This document shows, in pieces, positions 50,010 through 57,466 of a DNA stretch of 64,000 nucleotides (position 1 is the stretch's first letter; every line of letters starts with the position of its first letter). The notes under the pieces are model-generated. The model had not been told where the DNA came from. It saw only the letters and a program-made list of their open reading frames with translations, and did no database searches. Where the stretch lies: contig MEFP01000015.1 in assembly GCA_001725155.1 (NCBI GenBank), forward strand, positions 1-64,000, written 5' to 3'. The position numbers and the translations under genes were made by a program. The stretch comes from Lysobacteraceae bacterium SCN 69-320 (GTDB lineage Bacteria > Pseudomonadota > Gammaproteobacteria > Xanthomonadales > Rhodanobacteraceae).

Positions 50010-51785
50010 ATGACGGCCGTCGATACCCCGCTGATCCTGCCGGTGCGCGAACTGCTGCGCCGCTCGACCCTGTTCCGCCATCTCGACGACGACGAACTCG
50101 CCGCGCTGACCCAGGCGCTGGAATGGTTCATGCTGCCCGGCGGTGCGACCCTGTTCGAGGCCGGCGAAGCCGCCGATGCGCTGTACGTGCTGCGCAGCGG
50201 CAGTCTCGGCGCATTCCGTCGCCACGACGACGGTGAAGTGGAGGAATGCATAGGCCTGATCGCCGCCGGCGAAAGCGTCGGCGAGCTCGGCCTCATCGTC
50301 GACCAGCCGCGCTCGGCCACGGTACGTGCGCTGCGCGACTCGGAACTGCTGCGCCTGTCGCGCGCCGCGTTCAACGAACTCGTGCAGCGCCAGCCGACGG
50401 CCATGCTCGAAGCGGCCCGCGTCGCGGTCGAGCGTCTGGTGCGCCGGCGCAGCGGCGACCTGACGTCCTCGCCGCGCACCCTGGCCGTGCTGCCCCACGA
50501 TGCCGGCATCGACGCGCGCGAATTCGCCTATGCGCTGGAGCAGGTGCTCGGCGCCTACGGCAGCTGCCGCGTGCTCGATGCGGATCAGGCAGCCGGCCGG
50601 ACCAGCGCGTGGTTCGCCGCACAGGAAGCCGAGTTCCGCTTTGTGATCTATCTGGCCGGGGCCGACGCCGACGCCTGGCGCGAGCTCTGCGTGCGCCAGG
50701 CCGACGCGCTGTTGCTGCTGGCCGATGCGGCCACGCCGCCGTCGCCGTGGCGGGAACGCGCCTGCCAGAACGCACAGCAGGCGCTGTTCCGGCCGCGTCA
50801 TCTGGTGCTGCGCCATCGCAGCGGCGAGGTGCAGACCGGCAGCGGGGCGGCCTGGCTCGCGGCCGCGCCGGGCGCGCGACTGCATCACTGGTGCCGCGCC
50901 GACGACGTCGAACGCATCGCGCGGCTGATCGCCGGCCGCAGCCTCGGCCTCGTGCTGTCCGGCGGCGGCGCGCGCGGCTTCGCGCATATCGGCGTGATCC
51001 GCGCATTGCGCGAGGCCGGCATCCGCATCGACGCGGTCGGCGGCACCAGCATCGGCGCGATCATCGCCGCCGGCGTCGCGGCCGGCTGGAGCGACGAGGA
51101 AATGATCGACAACTACCGCCGCGCGTTCGTCGCCGGGCGGCCCCTGTCGGACTACACCTTCCCATTCGTCGCGATGACCAGCGGCCGGCGCGTGTCCGAG
51201 CTGCTGCGCGAGGCGTTCGGCGAGCGGCACATCGAAGATCTGGCCCTGCCGTTCTTCGCCGTCTCGGCCAACCTGACCAGTGGCGACGCGGTGACCCATC
51301 GCAGCGGTCCGCTGTGGTACTGGCTGCGTGCGAGTTCGGCGATTCCGGGCGTGCTGCCGCCGGTTTTTCACGACGGCCAGGTACTGGTCGACGGTGCCGT
51401 CATCAACAACCTGCCCACCGACGTGATGCGCGACGAGTCGGTCGGCGACGTCATCGCCGTGGACATCGGCGCCGACGACGTGCTGCATGCGCGGGTCGAG
51501 GAATTCGCCTCGCCGCAGGGCTGGCGCCTGCTGCTGGACCAGTTCGGCAGTCCGACCCGGCCCGGCGTCGTCAGCATCCTGCTGCGCGCCGGCATGGTGA
51601 ATTCCAAGGCCGCCAACGCCGACCGCCGCGCCAAGGCCAGTCTGCTGCTCGCCCCGCCGGTCACCGGCGTCGGTCTGCTCGACTGGGCCGCCTACGAACG
51701 CGCGATCGAGCTTGGCTACCAGTACGCGCTGCGCGAGATCGGCGGACCTAAGGACGCGCTGGCCGACGACATGCCGCTGCTCTGA
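50010..51785 (+). CDS. Cyclic-nucleotide-domain patatin phospholipase (NTE/RssA-like)
   Basis: 591 residues. About 15-140 is a cyclic-nucleotide-binding domain (LFEAGEAADALYVLRSGSLG, GESVGELGLIVDQPRSATVR). A linker follows with an adjacent Asp/Glu-rich fold. From about 315 comes the patatin domain: oxyanion loop SGGGARGFAHIG, nucleophile Ser347 in GTSIG, and Asp461 in VDGAVINNLP, the Ser-Asp dyad of patatins. It should hydrolyse phospholipids or lysophospholipids at the membrane. The P-loop order CNB-patatin is the same as in neuropathy-target-esterase relatives. It is divergent from the M3 gene. Confidence 0.92.
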   Translation: MTAVDTPLILPVRELLRRSTLFRHLDDDELAALTQALEWFMLPGGATLFEAGEAADALYVLRSGSLGAFRRHDDGEVEECIGLIAAGESVGELGLIVDQPRSATVRALRDSELLRLSRAAFNELVQRQPTAMLEAARVAVERLVRRRSGDLTSSPRTLAVLPHDAGIDAREFAYALEQVLGAYGSCRVLDADQAAGRTSAWFAAQEAEFRFVIYLAGADADAWRELCVRQADALLLLADAATPPSPWRERACQNAQQALFRPRHLVLRHRSGEVQTGSGAAWLAAAPGARLHHWCRADDVERIARLIAGRSLGLVLSGGGARGFAHIGVIRALREAGIRIDAVGGTSIGAIIAAGVAAGWSDEEMIDNYRRAFVAGRPLSDYTFPFVAMTSGRRVSELLREAFGERHIEDLALPFFAVSANLTSGDAVTHRSGPLWYWLRASSAIPGVLPPVFHDGQVLVDGAVINNLPTDVMRDESVGDVIAVDIGADDVLHARVEEFASPQGWRLLLDQFGSPTRPGVVSILLRAGMVNSKAANADRRAKASLLLAPPVTGVGLLDWAAYERAIELGYQYALREIGGPKDALADDMPLL

Positions 51786-51899
51786 CCGCGGCTCGTCCAC
51801 GGCGGCGCGTCTGCGGCCTTCATTTTTCTTCATTCGCGCTTCCGGCACTTCATTCGCCGCTGTCGCAGGGTGTCCGCCGTCATTCCATCGGAGAACACC

Positions 51900-53012
51900 A
51901 TGCGACACCTGCTCGGCCTCATCGCGCTCGCCGCCGCCACGACGGCCGTCGCCTACGACATGCCGGCCCGTCTCGACGACGGCTGGCCCGTCGCCGACGC
52001 CGCGGCCCTGGGCTGGGACACGGCCCGTCTCGACCGGCTGGCCACGACCTTGTCCGAGGAAAGCCATGCCGGCGTCACCAGCGTGCTGATCGCGCAGCGC
52101 GGACAGCTGATCTACGAGACCTATGCCAACGGCGGCAGCCGCGACCAGCTCAACGACATGCGTTCGGCGACCAAGACCGTGACCGCACTGCTGGTCGGGG
52201 CCGCGGCGGACCGCGGCCGCCTCGCCGGTGCGCAGGCCAAGGTCTATCCCTGGTTCCGCGACAAGGTCCGCGCGCGCGGGCTCGATCCGCGCAAGGCTGC
52301 GATGACGCTCGAAGATCTGCTCAGCATGAGCAGCGCCTGGGAGTGCGACGACGAGAACGCGTTCTCCAGCGGCAACGAGGAACGCATGTACGTCAGCGAA
52401 GACTGGACCGCGTTCGCGCTGAACCTGCCGATCCGCGGCTACGCACCCTGGCAGAAGCGGCCGCCGGAAAGCCCCTACGGCCGCGCGTTCTCGTACTGCA
52501 CGGCCGGATCGTTCCTGCTCGGCGCCACCGTCGAGCGTGCGACCGGCCAACCGCTCGCCCAGTTCGCGCACGATGCGCTGGAACAGCCGCTGGGTATCAC
52601 CCAGGTGCAGTGGAACCGTTCGTCGGAAGGTATCGGCATGGGCGGCGGCGGCACGCGCTACCGCACGCGCGACGCCGCGAAACTCGGCGAGCTGCTGCGC
52701 GACGCGGGCCGCTGGCAGGGCCGGCCGGTCATTTCGGCCGGCTGGATCGCCGCGATGCTGACGCCGCGCGCGGTGCCCCGCGACAACACCGAATACGGCT
52801 ATCAGATCTGGCGTTTCCGCTTTCCGGTCCGGGGACACGACGAATGGGTCTGGGCCATGTCGGGCAACGGCGGCAACTACGTTTTCGTCGCACCGCAGTT
52901 CGCCCTCGTCGCCGTGATCACGAGTACCTCGTACAACATGCGTGCTGCGCATCCACGTTCGCAGGCCCTGTTCGGTGACGCGGTGCTCGGTGCCTTGCCG
53001 GCACCGCGCTGA
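51900..53012 (+). CDS. Serine hydrolase, beta-lactamase family (secreted)
   Basis: 370 residues. Signal peptide at 1-18. The nucleophile motif SATK is at 89-92 and is intact (Ser89, Lys92). The second motif reads Tyr199-Cys-Thr, a Y-x-N variant. MTLEDLLSMSSAWEC and the C-terminal GNGGNYVFVAPQ are further family landmarks. Such proteins act as esterases or peptidases on the cell wall; the substrate is unknown. Its stop touches that of the CadC-like regulator on the other strand with no gap. Confidence 0.88.
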   Translation: MRHLLGLIALAAATTAVAYDMPARLDDGWPVADAAALGWDTARLDRLATTLSEESHAGVTSVLIAQRGQLIYETYANGGSRDQLNDMRSATKTVTALLVGAAADRGRLAGAQAKVYPWFRDKVRARGLDPRKAAMTLEDLLSMSSAWECDDENAFSSGNEERMYVSEDWTAFALNLPIRGYAPWQKRPPESPYGRAFSYCTAGSFLLGATVERATGQPLAQFAHDALEQPLGITQVQWNRSSEGIGMGGGGTRYRTRDAAKLGELLRDAGRWQGRPVISAGWIAAMLTPRAVPRDNTEYGYQIWRFRFPVRGHDEWVWAMSGNGGNYVFVAPQFALVAVITSTSYNMRAAHPRSQALFGDAVLGALPAPR

Positions 53013-54599
53013 CTAACGCGGCGTGGTCGCGGCGGCGATAGCCGCCGCTGCGGCCTCGCGTTCGCCGCGCACGCGGCCGGCGATGTCTTCGAGCACGCGC
53101 ACGAAGGCCGGATCGCCGGCCAGCGGCTGGAACAGCGCCGAGGTCTGCAGATAGGCGCGGTCGCGCCAGCCATCCTCGACCGCGGCCTGCAGTGCGGCGA
53201 TCGCAGCGGCGTGATCCTCGCGCGCGAGCTGCAGCACGGCCAGCTCGAGATGGTCCTCGGGCCAGCCGCCGCGACGGCTCGCGGCGGTGATTTCTGCCAC
53301 GCGCCGGTCCAGCCCGTCGCGCGGCGGCGGCGGTACGGCGTAACGGCGCGCGAGTGTCTGCCCCAGACCCGCGTGCGGTCGCAGCCGCGCCGCTGCGGCG
53401 AAAGCCTCCGCCGCGGTTCCGGGACGGCCGCGCAGCAGGGCCAGCTCGCCCTGCAGCAGATACAGCTCCGGATGCTCGCTGCGCTGCTGCGCCAGCGCCA
53501 GCGCGGCCTCGGCTTCGCCGAGACGGCCCTGCAGGAACAGGCAGCGCGGCCAGGCCGCATTGGAATAGACGTTGTCCGGATACAGCCGGAAGCTGCGTGC
53601 ATAGCGCTGTTCTGCCGCGGTCGTTTCGCCAAGCAGCTCGAGATTGCGCGCGATCTGGATGTCGAGATAGCGCGGCCGCGTTGCCGCGCGGCGTTCGGCG
53701 TCGAGGTTGCGCGCGAGCGCATCGGCCAGCCGGCCCTGGATCATGTAGAGATAGGCCAGCGATGCGGCCGTGTCGATGCGGCCGGCCGGATCGAGCGCGA
53801 CCGCACGCTCGTAGTGCGCTATCGCCGCATCCATCGTGCCGCGGCAATCGTGGGCATAACCCAGGGCGGCTTCGGCCGCAGCGTCGCGCGGTGCTGCGGC
53901 GAGCACGGTTTCGGCCAGCGCCTGGGCGCGATCGGCCCATTCCGGCGCCTGGTTGTAGAGGCAGACCCGCGTGCTGTACGCCAAGCTCAAGCCGACCAGC
54001 GCGTCACGGTCGGCGCCGTCGCGGTCCAGCAGTTGCCGATAGAACCCTATCGCGCGTTCGACGTCGTCCTTCTGGCCGATGCCGGCGTAATAGCGTGCGC
54101 GCTGCAGGATTTCCTCGCGTTCGCCCGACGGCGCCCGCGGCGCGGGTCCGTGCCAGAGCAGCCAGATGCCCGGCAGCAACAGCAGCACCGCGGCGATCGG
54201 CAGCCAGCGCCAGGGACGCGTGTGCCCGTGATCAGGCCGGGCCGCCGGCGTTTCCGCCGCAGCGACTGCGGCGACTGCATGCCGCGGCTGCGGCGAAGCG
54301 CAGAGCTGGTAGCCCTTGCCGCGTACCGAACGCACATAGCGCGGTCGCCGGCCGTCGTCGCCGAGCGACTGGCGCAGCAGCTTGACGCGCTGGGTCACGG
54401 TTTCCTCGCCGACCACGGCCGGCGACCAGACTTGCGCGATCAGTTCGTCGAAGCCGACGACGCGCGTTCCCTGGCCCAGCAGGTACGCGAACAGGTCGAA
54501 GCTGAGGCCGGCGAGTTCCAGCACCGCGTCGCCGCGCCGCACTTCGCGGCGGTCGAGGTCGATCTCGAGATCCTCGAAACGGTAGGCGCGAGGCGTCAT
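53013..54599 (-). CDS. CadC/ToxR-like transmembrane transcription regulator with TPR domain
   Basis: 528 residues. OmpR/PhoB-type winged helix at about 5-103 (YRFEDLEIDLDRREVRRGDA, TVTQRVKLLRQSLGDDG, YVRSVRGKGYQL). One membrane segment at 131-149 (RWLPIAAVLLLLPGIWLLW). A large helical C-terminal part with tetratricopeptide-like pairs (AAEAALGYAHDCRGTMDAAI, AALQAAVEDGWRD) probably lies in the periplasm. This is the layout of membrane-bound one-component regulators such as CadC. Its stop abuts the serine hydrolase stop, and the aldehyde dehydrogenase gene lies upstream (29 nt). Confidence 0.9.
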   Translation of the reverse strand: MTPRAYRFEDLEIDLDRREVRRGDAVLELAGLSFDLFAYLLGQGTRVVGFDELIAQVWSPAVVGEETVTQRVKLLRQSLGDDGRRPRYVRSVRGKGYQLCASPQPRHAVAAVAAAETPAARPDHGHTRPWRWLPIAAVLLLLPGIWLLWHGPAPRAPSGEREEILQRARYYAGIGQKDDVERAIGFYRQLLDRDGADRDALVGLSLAYSTRVCLYNQAPEWADRAQALAETVLAAAPRDAAAEAALGYAHDCRGTMDAAIAHYERAVALDPAGRIDTAASLAYLYMIQGRLADALARNLDAERRAATRPRYLDIQIARNLELLGETTAAEQRYARSFRLYPDNVYSNAAWPRCLFLQGRLGEAEAALALAQQRSEHPELYLLQGELALLRGRPGTAAEAFAAAARLRPHAGLGQTLARRYAVPPPPRDGLDRRVAEITAASRRGGWPEDHLELAVLQLAREDHAAAIAALQAAVEDGWRDRAYLQTSALFQPLAGDPAFVRVLEDIAGRVRGEREAAAAAIAAATTPR

Positions 54600-54628
54600 G
54601 CAACGAACGCCGGCCGCACTGCTTCGCT

Positions 54629-56041
54629 TCAGCGGGTCAGGAAGCGCGTGACGAAGCCCGCCAGGCCGCGGTACGGCGGACGCAGCAGCGACAGCGAGCT
54701 CCAGCGCGTCTGGCGGAATACCGGCAGTTGCTTGGAGAAGGTCAGAAAGCCGTAGTGGCCGTGGTAGTGACCCATGCCGGACGGGCCGACGCCACCGAAC
54801 GGAAGTTCACTTTGCGCATTGTGGTAAATGCAGTCGTTCACGCTGACTCCGCCGGCCACGCAGCTTTCCAGCACGCGGCGCGTGCGCGCGCGATCGTGGT
54901 CGAAGTGATACAGCGCCAGCGGCCGCGGCCGCGCGTTGATGTAGTCGATCGCCGCATCCACCGACTCCACCGTGACGATCGGCAGGATCGGCCCGAAGAT
55001 CTCGTCCTGCATGACGCGGCTGTCCTCGGGCGCGCCGAGTACCAGGGTCGGCGCGAACACGCGCGCGTCGATGTCGTGCGCGTTCGCGTCGGGCAACGTC
55101 AGCACCTGCGCGCCGCGGCGCGCGGCTTCATCGGCCAGGCTCTGCAGCCGCGTGTACTGGCGTGCGTTGATGATGCTGGTGTAGTCGGGGTTCTCGCGCA
55201 GATTCGGGTAGTGCCGTTGCACGTAGTCGCGCAGCGCGGCGACGAAAGGCTCGCGGTCCTCGGCGCGCAGCAGCACGTAGTCGGGCGCGATGCAGGTCTG
55301 GCCGGCGTTGAGGAACTTGCCCGCCGCGATGCGCGCGGCGGCCGTGGCGATCGGATAGCCCGGCGCGACGATGGCCGGCGACTTGCCGCCGAGTTCGAGG
55401 GTGACCGGAGTCAGATTCGGCGCCGCCGCGGCCATGACCTTGCGGCCGACCGGCGTGGAACCCGTGAACAGCAGATGGTCGAACGGCAGGCCGGCGAACC
55501 CGGCCGCCACATCCGCATCGCCCAGCACGGTCGCGACGCGGTCGGCCGGAAACACCTCGGCCAGCAGCTCGGCCATCGCCTGCGAGGTGCGCGGCGTGAA
55601 CTCCGACGGCTTGAGCATGACGTGGTTGCCGGCGCCGATCGCGCTGACCAGCGGGATCAGCGCCAGATTCACCGGATAGTTCCACGGCGCGATGATGCCG
55701 ACGACGCCGAGCGCCTGATAGCGGATCTCGGCGCTGGCCGGCATGAAGGTCCAGTCCACCGAGCGCGAACGCGGACGCATCCAGCGGCGCAGCTGGCTGC
55801 GCACGAGGTCGATCTCGTGCAGCACGGTCATGCCGTCGGTCAGCAGCGATTCGTGGCGTGAGCGGCGGCCGAAGTCGGCGCTCATCGCCTCGATCAACCC
55901 GGTCAGGCGGCGCTTGAACGCGGCCCGCAGCCGGGCCAGGTCGTCCATGCGCTGGGCATAGTCGGGTCGATGCGCAGTCCAGGCTTCGCGCAGTTGGGCG
56001 AGCGTGGCGTTCAGTGACGGCGGGCGGTTGGCGGTGTCCAT
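54629..56041 (-). CDS. Aldehyde dehydrogenase, coniferyl-aldehyde type
   Basis: 470 residues. NAD(P)-dependent oxidation of an aldehyde to the acid. TGSTPVGRKVM binds the cofactor, ELGGKSPAIV has the general-base Glu, and NAGQTCIAPDYVL carries the nucleophile Cys. APWNYPVNLALIPLVSAIGA and EIFGPILPI are further family motifs. It matches the coniferyl aldehyde dehydrogenase branch (class 3 type) with a hydrophobic C-terminal tail. It lies 29 nt upstream of the CadC-like regulator gene. The true substrate cannot be told from sequence. Confidence 0.9.
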   Translation of the reverse strand: MDTANRPPSLNATLAQLREAWTAHRPDYAQRMDDLARLRAAFKRRLTGLIEAMSADFGRRSRHESLLTDGMTVLHEIDLVRSQLRRWMRPRSRSVDWTFMPASAEIRYQALGVVGIIAPWNYPVNLALIPLVSAIGAGNHVMLKPSEFTPRTSQAMAELLAEVFPADRVATVLGDADVAAGFAGLPFDHLLFTGSTPVGRKVMAAAAPNLTPVTLELGGKSPAIVAPGYPIATAAARIAAGKFLNAGQTCIAPDYVLLRAEDREPFVAALRDYVQRHYPNLRENPDYTSIINARQYTRLQSLADEAARRGAQVLTLPDANAHDIDARVFAPTLVLGAPEDSRVMQDEIFGPILPIVTVESVDAAIDYINARPRPLALYHFDHDRARTRRVLESCVAGGVSVNDCIYHNAQSELPFGGVGPSGMGHYHGHYGFLTFSKQLPVFRQTRWSSLSLLRPPYRGLAGFVTRFLTR

Positions 56042-56235
56042 GACCGCCAATAGTAGTCGGGAATCGCGACGCGTAAACGACCGTTTGAGTCCGCTGCGAG
56101 GCTCGCCGTCGCGGCATGGCGGCGGCGCGTGGATTGCCGCACTGCAGCAGCGCCGCGCCGGCGTTGCCCCGGCCGCGTTGGCGCATCCGCTGCGGCGCGC
56201 TACCCTCGCCCTCCGTTTCCCTGTTGCGGTCTGCC

Positions 56236-56760
56236 ATGGCTTTGCGTCCTTATCGCGGTATCCACCCCGTCGTCGCTGCGACGGCCTACGTCGATCCCGC
56301 CGCCGTCGTCATCGGCGACGTGGAGATCGGCGCCGACAGCTCGATCTGGCCCTGTGCGGTGATCCGCGGCGACGTGCAGCGCATCCGCATCGGCGCACGC
56401 AGCAACATCCAGGACGGCAGCATCGTCCACGTGACCCACGACGGCCCGTACACGCCCGGCGGCTTCGCCACCCATATCGGCGACGACGTGACCATAGGCC
56501 ATGCGGCCGTGATCCATGCCTGCACGATCGAGAGCGCCTGCCTGATCGGCATGCATGCGACCGTGCTCGACGGCGCGCGCGTGCGCCGGCACGGCTTCGT
56601 CGGCGCCGGCGCGGTGGTCGCGCCGGGCAAGGAGGTCGGTGAAGGCGAACTCTGGCTCGGCAATCCGGCGCGTTTCGTGCGCAAGCTCAGCGACGAGGAG
56701 ATCCAGCGCCTGTATTACTCCGCCGAGAAATACGTCGAGCTCAAGAACGACTACGTCTGA
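56236..56760 (+). CDS. Gamma-class carbonic anhydrase-like protein (YrdA family)
   Basis: 174 residues. Left-handed beta-helix of hexapeptide repeats (AVVIGDVEIGADSSIWPCAV, RSNIQDGSIVHVTHDG). The three zinc His are at about 65, 89 and 94 (IVHVTHDG, TIGHAAVIHAC). C-terminal helix EEIQRLYYSAEKYVELKNDY. It is probably a trimer; catalytic activity in this subgroup is often weak. Start chosen at MALRPYRGI, 40 codons inside a longer open frame. Confidence 0.93.
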   Translation: MALRPYRGIHPVVAATAYVDPAAVVIGDVEIGADSSIWPCAVIRGDVQRIRIGARSNIQDGSIVHVTHDGPYTPGGFATHIGDDVTIGHAAVIHACTIESACLIGMHATVLDGARVRRHGFVGAGAVVAPGKEVGEGELWLGNPARFVRKLSDEEIQRLYYSAEKYVELKNDYV

Positions 56761-56853
56761 GCCGGCTGGCGCCGGTCCGTCCGCGCCGGGCCGGATGCCG
56801 GCGCCGGCAGACGGTTCCGGCCCGGTCGTCATACTGCGGCACGGGAGGGGTCG

Positions 56854-57396
56854 ATGACCGAAGCGGGGGAAACGGCAGGCCCGCCACAGGGCGGCGATGC
56901 GCTGTTCGCGGCGGTCTATGCGCGGCTCAAGGCCATGGCCGGGCGCGCGCTGGACCGGGCTTCCAGCTCCACGCTCGACACCACGGCGCTTGTGCATGAG
57001 CTATACCTGCGCGTCGGCGCACGCGACGAGCTGCAGTTCGAGCATCCGCATCAGTTCTTCGCCTATGCGGCGCGGGCCATGCGCCATCTGCTGGCCGACC
57101 GCGCGCGCGACCGCCTGCGCCTGCGCGCCGGCGGCGACTGGCAGCGCGTCACCCTGAGCGGCGTCGACGACGGCCTGGCGCTGCATACCGGCGAACAGGC
57201 GCTGGCGCTGGACGCGGCGCTGCAGCGGCTGGAACAGATCGACGCGCGCGCCGCCCAGGTCGTCGAGCTGCGCTACTTCGCCGGCCTTACCCAGGAACAG
57301 ATCGGTGAACAGCTCGGCTGCACGCGGCGCACCGCCGATCGCGACTGGCGCTTCGCGCGGGCGTTCCTGAAGTCCGAGCTGCAGACGCAGGACTGA
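56854..57396 (+). CDS. ECF sigma factor of the kinase-linked type (module 2)
   Basis: 180 residues. Region 2 has SSTLDTTALVHELYLRVGAR and the HQFFAYAARAMRHLLADRAR helix; region 4 has GLTQEQIGEQLGCTRRTADR. It is a paralogue of the sigma factor in module 1, and both carry the TLDTTALVHE pattern of the ECF43-type group that works with a Ser/Thr kinase. GGAGGGG lies just before the ATG. The kinase gene follows after 70 nt, in which a candidate ECF promoter sits. Confidence 0.92.
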   Translation: MTEAGETAGPPQGGDALFAAVYARLKAMAGRALDRASSSTLDTTALVHELYLRVGARDELQFEHPHQFFAYAARAMRHLLADRARDRLRLRAGGDWQRVTLSGVDDGLALHTGEQALALDAALQRLEQIDARAAQVVELRYFAGLTQEQIGEQLGCTRRTADRDWRFARAFLKSELQTQD

Positions 57397-57405
57397 GCCG
57401 CGCGG

Positions 57406-57433
57406 TGTCGCAGCAGCACGTCGCCCGGCGTTC
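57406..57433 (+). promoter_or_regulatory. Candidate ECF promoter upstream of the module 2 kinase
   Basis: TGTCGCA (57406-57412), 16 nt, CGTTC (57429-57433), ending 33 nt before the kinase start. The same element with the same spacing precedes both beta-helix genes. Half-sites like TGTCxCA with CGTT or CGTC are typical ECF -35 and -10 sequences. Confidence 0.55.
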
Positions 57434-57466
57434 TGTTTTCCTCGGAGCCCTTGTTCCGGAGCCGGC

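Noticed and set aside
51861-51900. TGTCGCA upstream of the serine hydrolase as a fourth copy of the ECF element
   Set aside because: CGTTC is not present at the 16-nt spacing; only a CGTC lies 10 nt away.
49785-52952. Minus-strand open frame of about 1,050 codons across the patatin and serine hydrolase genes
   Set aside because: Shadow; real genes with catalytic motifs lie on the plus strand.
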